DNA of 64,000 bases from Asterella californica. Taxonomy: Eukaryota; Streptophyta; Marchantiopsida; Marchantiales; Aytoniaceae. The translations under genes and the position numbers were made by a program. Position 1 is the stretch's first letter; each line of letters starts with the position of its first letter. The stretch is taken from the NCBI GenBank assembly GCA_036924285.1, contig JAYKYS010000145.1, forward strand, positions 1 through 64,000. The letters run 5' to 3'. Under the pieces are notes generated by a model. The model was not told the origin of the DNA. It did not search any database and saw only the letters and a program-made list of their open reading frames with translations. This document shows, one piece after another, positions 23,581-34,400 of the stretch.

Positions 23581-24159
23581 GTCTTTACCTGACTGACGTC
23601 CGCAGGGGACGGGTTTGCAACAGGCAGGAAGCAGCACCTGAAGGGCCTCGCAAGCACCTTGAAAGGCCGGCAAGCCCTCTGCAAGCAAGGACGGGTTGGC
23701 ACATAGTGCGCGCACACGTGCAAGTTGAAGTGGCTTCCGGCATGTCAAACCCTCAAACGACGTATTACCTTCAGGAAGGGCTTCATACGCCCGCAGCGGT
23801 CACGTTGCTGACGTGGGGGCTGACTTTTGAAAGCTATGCAAGGCAAAAGCATACTGACGGGCTATACCCGACGACTCGGCAGTCTTGCAAACCCTGTAGT
23901 GAGTCAATCCCATAGACGACAGAGCAAAGTCGTCACTGCTGATAGTGCAGATTGTACCAAATATCGCGGCAAGGTTCAGCGCAGTTTGCTTCAGCGTTGT
24001 GCCGTTGTGTGGAAGGCTCCACCCTGACCTACCTGTATGGCGAGCGTTGACGTTGACTAATTCAGGAAATAAAAGACAAATTGTGATTCGAATTTGCGGT
24101 TCTGACATATGCACAGTCATAAGTATGCGCGTGAGTGCACATACTTGTGGCTAACCAGG

Positions 24160-24433
24160 GTTTGTTTGGCTTGCAACAGTGGTGCTATTGGCGATGAAAA
24201 GCATATGCTTTTTAAGTGTGCTGCCCTGGCTCCTTTGAGGCAGCAGCATGCAGACCTGTTCACACCTTGCACTGACACCATGCGCTCCTTTTTCGCTCAG
24301 CAGGACCAACTTGGGGTTTTGAACTATGTCATAGACTGTCTAGACTTCATGAATATATGACATTATTGCCATGATTGGCACAAGTGATCAGCCTTGTTGG
24401 CTGCCGGAGCTTGTAAAATTCTTCTTCTTCTTC
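24160..24433 (+). mobile_element. 5'-truncated LINE copy with (TTC)n tail
   Basis: The last 66 or so codons of the reverse-transcriptase ORF plus a short 3' region. It reads VCLACNSGAIGDEKHMLFKC and ends LDFMNI-stop at 24358-24360, and is nearly identical to the end of the longer copy at 42917-44473, including the 3' UTR and a terminal CTTCTTCTTCTTC. The upstream flank is unrelated, so this is 5' truncation as expected for target-primed reverse transcription. No clear target-site duplication seen. Confidence 0.85.
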
Positions 24434-24742
24434 AAAGCTCTTATGTTGTAAAAGAACAAGCCCCAAGGGGTTGATACCTGATAAACTGAGGCTTGGTGCT
24501 GTTGCCTCTGCTGATCTCACACTATACTGAGAAACGGTTTTTGACAGTAACTGTGAAGCAACTATTGCTGAAGTACGAACTTGAGCTTACCCAACAAAGG
24601 CACTATTTACCCGACAGTCTGGTATTTACAGCAGGACCTAGACTGTGCTACTTGTGCTCGGAAAGGATTTCAACCGTGGCCAACTGTACTTTTCACTTTG
24701 ACAAGCCGGGCTCCCTACATTGTTCAACGGCAGTAGTGCAGA

Positions 24743-27700
24743 TCATGAGTGCTGTGGTGTCAACTGCGGCCATATGTACTCATCACTCTGAGGTACGAGG
24801 CTGTCTATCCTACCCATTGGGAGCAGTGAAGCTCCTGAGTACTGTGGTGTCAACATCTGAATTTCCTGCACCTTGGCTTCTTGTGATTGTCCTGCCTCCC
24901 CAGACAGTGTTGTCTTGCCTTGCAAGGTGCTCCCAGCAAGCAGACTGATTGCGTATGTAATGGGATTGATCTTCTCCTTCTGTGCATGCCATAACACCAC
25001 CACCAGGCATTTCAGCATTGCTAAATATGATGCTATGATGGCAGCCACAAAAAGGTCTGTTGACAGGAAAATGCCGTGATCAGGTTTGTTCCCAAGGGAA
25101 AACAGAACAGAGTTCAACAGGACTGTTGGAAAACTTTGCAGCACAGCAGCAACTGTATTGTGCATGCGTTCATAGTTGTTCAGATCTATCCAACCTAGAC
25201 CAACGCCACCTAGAGCTTGAACACTACGCTGAATTTGATGAGCACAACTGTACACACCCTGCCAGTAGGTCCATGTCTGCACTTTGGTCACCACTTTCAA
25301 GCACACCATGATTTCATGCACAAAAGCAATTGTATCTAGCAAAAGCACCACCGGAATAACGCAAGGAGTCAGAACAACAGCCAAAGAAAGTCGGAGCCAA
25401 GTAGAGCAAAGTCTGTCGCTGGAAAAGTATGGCATTCTTACGAGGGCCTGAAATGCAACAATGCCGCCTGTTGCGGCAAAGTGAACCAACAGAATTGTAA
25501 GCAACACTGCAGCTGGCCACGTGCCCCACACTTGCACGTGCCCCACACTTGGACCAGCACCATAATGCTTGTAGTCAGATCATAATAGTAAAAGGATAGC
25601 CCACCAAGCCCATACAGTGCTTTGTACATGGTGTGTGCAAGCATGGAGGCTCTGACAAAGAGTGCTGACTGCTGAACTTTTGCAGACATGACAGACTGGG
25701 ATGCTGATTTGTGCCTCAGCAGCAGATACCCACCACAATGATCACACAGCAGGCAACAAACGTCAGCCACAGGGCGATGACAGCTTTCCGTGAGCTGGAG
25801 TTTGCACACAGCACTTGCACGGATGCAAGCTGGTTATGATACAGCTGCAGGAGTTGCAACACAACATCAGCTGTGACATCAGAATTGTTCTGCACCCATT
25901 TGGTCCAGTCAGTGAAGTTAGCATTGGTGGGATCCAGTTCGTGGGTGGACAGGCCACCGACAAGCTCTGGGATTTGCAGCAGCTGCTGGCCAGTGACATC
26001 TGCATTGTAGAGGTCTTTCTCTAGGCACAGTGTCTGCCTCCAGCTGTTGAGTGCTAGGGACCTTCCCCACATGCTGCCAACATTGAGGAAGGTGACGTGT
26101 GACAGGAACTCGCCCAAATGCAGCCAGGACAGCGGCACTGTCCCCTTGCAGAGGGTTTCCATCCAGGTTCAAAAGGTGAGCTGGTCCAGTGTTGTAGGCT
26201 GATCAGGCAGGAAGCTGGCGATGTCATTGCCTGAGAGTGACGCTGCGAGCAAGGTGGACGTGCTGTTCCAGAAGCCGCTCAAGTCTGCGCTGAAGTGGGC
26301 ATTGTCCATCTCGATGACGCTGAGGTTTGTGTTGTGGAAGGCTGGGATGGGGCCGCTGAGCTGGGTGCTGGCAGTGTGCAGGCTTGCAACCAAGGGAACG
26401 CACTTGCAGAGCTCCAGCTTGCTGGGATGCTGCCGCTGATCAGTGTTGCTGACAGCTGCAGCTCCTTAAGGTGTGGGAAGGCCCCGACAGCCATACCCCA
26501 GCTATCAGGCAGAGTCCCACTGACAGTGGTGCCATACAGGAACAAGTTCTCCAGCACAGGGTAGGCAGTTGGGCTGCCCCAAGCGGCTGGAAGGGGTCCA
26601 GTGATGTTCAGCCTGTTGCAGTCTAGGTAGAGGAGACATGGGAAAGCACCAGGCGCCGCCCAAGCGGCAGGCAGCTGCCCAGTGAAGGCATTGTTGCCCA
26701 AGGCTATGGCCTGCAGCTGCTGCAGCTGGCCAAGCTCGCCAGGCAGGGTGCCGGCCAAGGAGTTACCATTGATCTGTAGTAACTGAAGCTGGGAAGGCCA
26801 TGTGGGCGGTAAGGTGCCAGAGAGGCGGTTCTTGAAGAGGAATAGCTGCTGTAATCCAGGGGCAGAGTTGGAGAAGCCCATCCAGTGGGGATGGAGCCGC
26901 TGAGTTGGTTGTCTGACACGTCAAGGACTTGTAGTTGCGCTGGCAGGGTGTAGGGTAAAGAGCCTGTGAGCAGATTGTGTGATATGACCAGGGTTGTAGC
27001 GCTGGAAAGGCACCTGCAGGTAGCATTTGCAGTGTCTGAGGTTGTACTGCAATGTTGAGCAGTGACTTGAACATATGATGAGAGACATATGCTGTAAGGC
27101 ATCGTGACAGAAGCTTTTCTATGCGAGATACTTAGCAGTCTTCAGCAGTGCAAGAAATCAGAGGCAGCTGTCGACACGAAATGGCTGTACCTGATTATGA
27201 GTAGCAAATGCATCATTACGACTTACCCAAACCCCACACAAGAATGGACAAACCTGGACAAGTTGAACAAATCTAGCAAAATTCCACAAGCAAGACCTCG
27301 ACAGCTGCATCAGGCTGCATAGGGAGCAGCATGAGGGAGCAGGACACGGAGATACCTGACTTGCCCCAGGATGCTGGGACATTGCCCCTCAGTGAGGAGT
27401 TAAACATAATGAGTGCTTGCAGTCTTGGCCAGGCCCCTTCGTGCTGACTCGCAGAGTCATTCGTGGGTCTGTCTTGTGGGTACAGGCTCTGCTGCTGCTG
27501 AGCAGGCTGGTCACGGCTTGCTGAAAGAGTGTTGGATTGTGCTGTTTGCTGGCCAGAAAGCGGCCAGTTGTTGATCAATGCCAGCTCTACTAGCTGTGGA
27601 AACGCCGCCTTACTCCCCCAAGCAGTCGGCACAGCAGCTGAGATGGCTGTGTCGTGGATGCGCAAGGACTGCAGCTGTTGGAAGGAAGCAGGGCTGGCCC

Positions 27701-30370
27701 AGTCTGCCGGCAGGGCTCCAGTGAGAGTGCTGCTGCCGCCCAACTTCAGATCTACGAGCGAAGGCAGGTTGCCCCAAGAGGATGGCAGGCTGCCCTTCAG
27801 CAAGGGGAGCCAGATAGGTCTAAGCTGGAGAGGGCAGGGAAGGCGCCTGCCTGCGCCCATGCAGCTGGCAAGGAGCCTATAGGACACAAACAAGCAGCAG
27901 AATTAGTCTCATTGTGTGAGCTACATAGCGTTTGTGTGTGTGACAACATGCGCATGATTGTGAAAGGTACCACATCATAAGTAACAAGCAGCTGCATTAA
28001 CACCTTGCCTGAAGTGACAGTGATAGCAACAGTGACAAACGAGAGAGTAAAAGCTCTGTGCTTAAGTTGTGGCCTCAGCAAGGATGAAGGACAGTGCGTT
28101 CAGGAGCTCCTTCAGCCAAATGCATGTCATGCTCAAACATAGCCATTCCAAGACAGAGGCAGGCTGATGGGGTCATACGTCCAGCAGCCGTGTCACTACT
28201 CAGTATTCTGCAGCTACACAATTCAGTATCGCAAAGTCAAAGCTATGAAACAAGTGAATGTACGTTCAGACCTTACAACAGCATACCTGTGATGTTGCAG
28301 TTGGTGAGGTGCAGGTAGAGTAGGCGCTGGAAGGCAGCAGCAGTGGCCCATTCAGCTGGTAGGGGTGCCATGGAAATTGCAGCCGCCCAGTTCTAGGCTG
28401 GTGAGCGATGGCAAAGCTCCAGCCCTGGCCCATGACACAGGCAGAGTGCCATTCACAGGTGAGTTCCAAATTGACAAGGATGATAGGGCAGGGAAGGCAC
28501 CAGTGTCTGCCCAAGTGTCAGGCAGGGTACCTGCAACAACACTACATGTCTGACTGTAGGCATTGGAAGTGGGTGCAGAGCTGTTGGCATGGCTTCTTGA
28601 AGCGTCACCAAAATTTGGCAACGTTGACTTGCTTGTGATGTTCGCTGTTACATGTCATTGTGCCTGGTAGCGCAACACTGCTATAGCTCTGGGTGCAAGG
28701 TGTCCCTACGCTACCTGCTTGTCACCCAAAAAGATGTGCAGACACTAAACTCCCTTGTGTTTGGCACTAAGCATTGCATTCACACACACCTTGATTGTTT
28801 GTGCTGAGAATGGTGAGGCGCTGAAGCCGCTGAAAGGCTGCTGTGCTGCCCCACTCAATGGGGAGCGTTCCTGATATGCTGCTCAAGCCAAGTTGCAGCC
28901 ATGTCAGGGATGGGAAAGCCATGCTGCCCCAGGAGGGCGGTATGCTGCCCGACAATGGCATCCATACAGGATCAGTATTGACAAGGATTGAAAGCTCCAG
29001 CTGCAGCCAGGGAATCTGGAAGAGACCCTGAATGATGACCACAGCAATGAAAAGCCAGCATGATGAAAATAGCAACAATGATGTGTTCATAGCGATAGGA
29101 ATGGTGTAAATAATTGGAAAACTTGAGCAAGAACAAGCTTGGCGTGTGCAACACAAAACCTTTATGCTGCACAAAGACCCATTCAAAGCAGAATTTCACT
29201 GAGTCGTTGTATATCTGCTGGGTGACTAAAGTAACATCAAGTTTACCAACTTGTTTGTTGACAGTGTTGACGGCATATGAGGGAATGAATTCAATTCAAT
29301 GAGTTTTACTGAGCTCCATATGGCAGTGATTCATGTCAGGTGCACCTTGTCTGACAGTCAAGACATGTTGCATGCATCAATCGTTGTACCTGAGATGCTG
29401 CAATTTACAACAGACAATGCCTTCAGGCGCTGGAATGCGCTTGGACTACCCCATTCTGCTGGTAGCGGTCCAGTCAAATTGCTGAGGCCTACTTCCAGGA
29501 CGGTCAGGGACGGCAGGGAATGGTTGCCTGCCCAGGAGGCTGGTAGGACTCCACTCAGCAGTGTGTCTACCAGCCGTAGTGATGAAAGCGATGCAAAGGC
29601 TCCGTGATTACCCCACTGCACAGGCAGCGTGCCTGCATGGACAGTCAATGGGATCATTTTTCCTAAGGAAACACAATGAGTTCTCCAGCAGAGATCCTTG
29701 GAACACTGAAACAGGCCACTTGACAAGCAGCAGCTGGGATTCTTTGATAGACAAAGCATGTTCAGGAGAATGGCAACGCTATACCGTGTAAGGCAGTGGC
29801 AGAGAGATCAAGCTCCAGGAGGGCAGGAAAGGCATGGGCTGTGCCAGCTTGCTGGTAAAGTGCCAGACAGCTGTGTGAGACTAAGGTTCAGGGTCCTCAG
29901 TTTGGAAAGGCTGTGGGTTGGTGCCAGCTGACGGGAAGACTGCCATTAAGGCCGCTGGCAGCAAGTGTGAGTGACTGCAGGCGGGGGAAGCTGCTGCTGT
30001 TACCCCATGCATCTGGTAGGTTGGGCATGCTTCCAGTCAGCGTCAGGTTGTTAGGGACTGCAGGCATCCAAGGACCGCCATGATTCTGCAGTGAGGTTTG
30101 CTGGCAGTTGGGTGCTAATGGAGTAGCCAGAAGCGTTGTACTCTTTCAGCCATCCAGCATGTTTAGAATTCCCAGCTCGCAGCTGATATTAGCTGCTAAG
30201 GGTCAGGGCGCAGCATAGTTGCTGCTTCTGGTGGGACGCCACTGCTAATGCTGTTTTGCAAGTCTGTGCTGAAAGCTGGTGCGTGACAGGCAATGTAGGC
30301 AGCCAGGAAAGCAAAGCTATGCTGACTGCCTGACAGTATGATAGCATCGTGTGTCTGACACCTGCAACAT
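24743..30370 (-). pseudogene. LRR protein with multi-pass C-terminal region (many frame lesions)
   Basis: Complement gene. Many plant-type LRRs with a G-[ST]-[LI]-P-x-x-W signature, e.g. LSGTLPPTWPSQLQLLQING, TGPLPAEWGSPSAFQRLKAL, SGVLPASWAGNHSLPSLTVL. The start may be MLSYCQAVSIALLSWLPTLP, a signal-peptide-like stretch near 30350. After the LRRs comes a Cys-containing linker, a membrane segment (VIALWLTFVACCVIIVVG, about 25740-25800), then several further hydrophobic segments to a stop at 24743. The multi-pass part (YYYDLTTSIMVLVQVWGTWP ... YERMHNTVAAVLQSFPTVLL) reminds me of XK-related proteins; that is a weak assignment. At least eight frame lesions: near 25518 (17-bp duplication), 25729, 26142, 26859, 27804, 28362, 29836 and 29901. 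Either a decaying gene or a badly called consensus; single lesions in TPP2 and EHD argue that some are errors. If intact it would be a surface receptor-like membrane protein. Confidence 0.6.
25518..25551. repeat. 17-bp tandem duplication inside the LRR gene
   Basis: CACGTGCCCCACACTTG occurs twice back to back. Collapsing one copy restores an uninterrupted reading on the complement (VLVQVWGTWPAAVLL); with both copies the frame is lost within a predicted membrane segment. Confidence 0.85.
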
Positions 30371-31433
30371 GCAGTTGTTCCCGTGCAACAGCTGCCAGGC
30401 GGCACAAAATTTGCCTAAAAGCGGCAATCTGTGTGTATAACACGGTCGACAGCATCGGCAGCAGTTGCAGGGGCTTCTGACTAAGCCACTGTGCAACAGA
30501 TACCTTGATCAAGATGGTCCATCAGCAGCAAGCAGCCGGTAGGTCGATGATAAAACAGTGACGTAATGAAACGGACAGCACGGCGTTGCAGAAGAATGCA
30601 TACCCAAACCAGGATTCACCTGTGAGCCTGCAGCGCAGCCTGCAGGAATCGACCCTCCTGAGTCAGCCAGCTGATAGCTGACCCAAGTGCAGCCTGTTCG
30701 TCTTACAGAACTGCCAGATTGCTGACGGTTGCAGAGACTTCATGGCAAGTCGCGCGGTAGCTCTGCGCGACTTCAGCCAGTCCAAGCTATTGTCCAAGAT
30801 GAACATGTCTCCGGAATCGAAATGTGTGTCACCCATACTACTCAACACCCCTGTCTTTATGCCTACACCTTGCGGCTTGATCAAGCCAACGGAACGAGTT
30901 TCAGTAACGTGATGTGCAAAGTTTGTGCACTCATGTCAAAATTGCTGATCGTTGACCAAGCTATAACCAAAATGTTGCTGCAACATGGTTGATTGTTGAA
31001 TTAAATGTCCTCATATCGCCATTCAAAACCCTAGTCATCACGACGACCGCCTTGTCGCCCTCACGTTATTGTAAAGCAAAACACAAAACAACACTGTGCT
31101 GCATCTGTACAGTCATCAAGCAGGAAACGTGAACAGGACCTAGGCACAGGCACAATGTTGTTGGGACGTGGTGAGCACACGCAAACATGTTCAGTGTTGC
31201 TGCAGGTACTCAACAACGAATTTGAACATTTTCAGCGCCTGGATGTAATGCACTGTAGTACAAGTGACTACTAATGGTTCTCAGCAATGGACCTCAGACT
31301 TTGCGGCTGACCGGGACAACTGCCTGCTTCATGTTGTGCTGCTGATAGCACTTCTCTGCTGCAGGACAACCAGAACACGCAACTGATGCAGCACTGATTA
31401 CCTTCTGCAGCTGCCAGACCCTTTGTCACCTTC
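30371..31433. other. Intergenic region between EHD 3' end and LRR gene 5' end
   Basis: Both flanking genes are on the complement, so this should hold the LRR gene promoter and the EHD 3' UTR. No clear exon or motif found; an open stretch at 30663-30884 on the complement has no splice or homology support. Confidence 0.4.
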
Positions 31434-34400
31434 TCATGCATATGGATTGTCAAACTGACGGACCAGACTTGGAATGTCAACTGACAATGAATCCTCAATG
31501 GCTTTGAGCATGCTTTCCTTGAGCTTAGGAAATGTAGTGATATCATATGCCTGTATGATCTCCCTATACCTAACCACATCTGGGAAGTCTCCTGCAGGCA
31601 GTTGGTGGCGAATTTGTTTGCTGCTGCATAAAGAAAACTCTGCAGCTGTTCAGAGCTGTACAGACCTATTGTCTGACAGATAGCGATGCACCACCGCCCA
31701 TTATGCTGACGCAAAGGAATGTCAACACCAGGTTATGAATCATGATAGCTGCATGATGAGACACATGCATTGATACTTGCAGCAGCAGAACCAGAGAAGT
31801 AGACAAGTTGTCTTGTTGCTGCAGCAAACAAGACTGCAGGACTCCTACCAGCGGGTAAGTGGTATTCCCTCTGAACCATGCCAAACTCTGCCTGCAGGTT
31901 GGCCAGCAGCTTCTCTTGCGCTTTTCTGCTTTCCCATCATGGCAGGCATCTTCTTGCGCAGATGGCCCATGATAAGGATATGTATCTTGGCAGCACGCAC
32001 CCTCTTCACAAATTCATTCACCTGATCAGCAAGCAGCAACAGCTGTGACCGCACTCACAAGCAAACCAGAGCTGGCTAGATCGCTGCTTGCAGTCTGCTG
32101 CGCAGGCACTGCCCCAGCTGCATGGCGTTCAGGGTAAGTCTCATCTGTTCTACATGCAGCGAAATGGTTATCCATAAAAACTGCATGCTGCTTGGGATCA
32201 GGTTCTAGCTAGGTGCGTGCAGTTGCAATCACTTGTCTCAAGGCTAGCCTGTCTTGGGGCAAGCTTGTACCCACTTGCACTCAAACGTGAGAGCAGACAA
32301 GGCCTTATGGCAACTGTCTGCCATGAGCTATTGGGGCATCCTTTGGTTCCTACACCTGATCTTTGCCCTCATACTACTTTATTTTGGCAGCGTACCACCA
32401 GACATGCTAGCTACAAGTCCCAACCACCAAAGTCGCTTGAAGGAGATGCAGGTGTTAGTTTGACATTAAGCTGACTTGCATGCATGCCTCTGACTAGCGT
32501 TCATGCAAGCCTGCACAAAACCAATGACAACTGATGCGTGCACGCATGTGCCAGAAATGTCTTTGCAATGTCAAGGTCAGCACTGGTGACAGTGACAAGC
32601 TGCAACTGACAGCGCCGCCACATACCTTGCGGTCACAACTCCTCTGGGGAATCTCAAAGAGGTCCTGCAGCAGGTCTGACTGCTCCTTGTTGAACAGCTC
32701 CTCACCCGAGGGGTTCATGTCAGTCCTGATGGGTTTATCGGCATTGAAGGAGCCAATGTACACTTTGCACACCTGCATCAGCCATCGCCTGTTTGCATGA
32801 CCATGTTGATGATGGTAACTACCCTGAGCGCATCTGAATGCACATCGGGGGGATGGCTAGGGCTGCAGCTGAAGGCCAATGGCCCTGAGTCAGATGGGTG
32901 CCGCTGAGCAATGTGAGGGTGATGCAGCTTGTGCGGATAGACTGGGGGTAGCTGTAGCTGTGAGCAGATCCTGCCTGACTGCATGCACTGAGTATACAGC
33001 TATAGGTGTGACGCAGTGCTTCACCCTAGCTGCCAGCGCAGGGCAGGGCACCACAAAGTGCATGTGCTAGCATACCAAACCTGCACACTGAATTGCAATA
33101 AAGCAGTGCAAAACAAGGGTACGCAAGAGAATTTGGGTAACGATGTCTGTGTTGCAAATCCCCATGCGCTTAGCTTGGCCTTTGACAAATGCAGGTTAAG
33201 CGTATTGCTTGTCCAACTGCAAAACCACTGGTGTGAGTTTCTGCATGTGTCTTTGATATTTGATATGCTTCCATGACGAGTCGTGTGCAGTGTCAAATGT
33301 CAGGATCATCAGTCCAAGCTGGTGAGCCCGTGACTCATTGAACATTCACATGTATAAGTACAGGTGAGTGCAATTATACCTCAGGTGACTTGAAAACCTT
33401 CCCAAGGGACCACATGAGCGCCCCATAGACACGCATCAGCTGCTGCTGGTCCACTTGATCTGCTTTGTTCAGCACCACCCGGACCTTGTCATCATGGCCC
33501 CTCAGTGTGCTGATGACCTGAAGTTGCAAAGCTGCTGAGGATTTGCAAGACAGTTGGTGTTATGCCTTCGACAGCCCTACATGCATGTGTACTTCAGCCC
33601 TCAAAAGCCCAAAAGGGATCAAGCAAAAGATGATCAGAGTATCAACACAGCTCAAAAAACCTGTGTTGATATTTGAACATCTCTTGCTTAATCGCTTCTG
33701 GGTGTCTCAGGGCTGAACTATACATACATGTAGGGCAACACAAGATGGTGGGCAGGAAAAGCAACAAATGCCCACAGCAGAGCAGAGCTGAAACAGCATC
33801 AGCAGCAGGTGGAAGGGATGCAAGCATGGCTGCTACAGCATGCTGCATGCTGCAGTAGTATACTGGGCAGACAGCCTGTGAAGCAGCCTATTGTCCTGCC
33901 AGAGGCATGTCCTTGTCAAATAGCAGAAGACTCTTGGGGTGGGGTGTGATCAACACCAGCATCCTCCACACATACTACTTGGCATTTCACATTACATGGG
34001 CCACTTTGTTACATGGGGCTTGGCATGTTGCTCTGCAGAACATAGCACGCAGAGCATGCACATAGCTACCTGCACCCTGTTCCAAAACTAGGGTGGCAAA
34101 GACACTGGCAGAGAGTCGCAGCGCTTGTCCTCTCTCACTGCATACCTGATGCCCAGGGTGGGTCATGTTCATTGCAGGGCCAGCAGTCTTTTTGCCAACC
34201 TAGTCAGAATGTTGTACAGGCACCTGTGTATGATGGTCCGTCAACAATCGCATCTCAGTTGCCAAGTGTAGAGCCAAAAGTTGAACGGTACAGAGACAAG
34301 GGAGTGACTGCAAACCTGCTTGAACTCATCACTGATGTCCAGCTTGTGAGGATCAAAGAGCAGCAGGATGAGGTCACACCGCGCAGCAAACCAGCCGCAC

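Noticed and set aside
23800..24120. Complement open stretch as first exon of the pseudokinase
   Set aside because: Phase does not join to the next exon (about 23084-23550), and the reading has no recognisable features.
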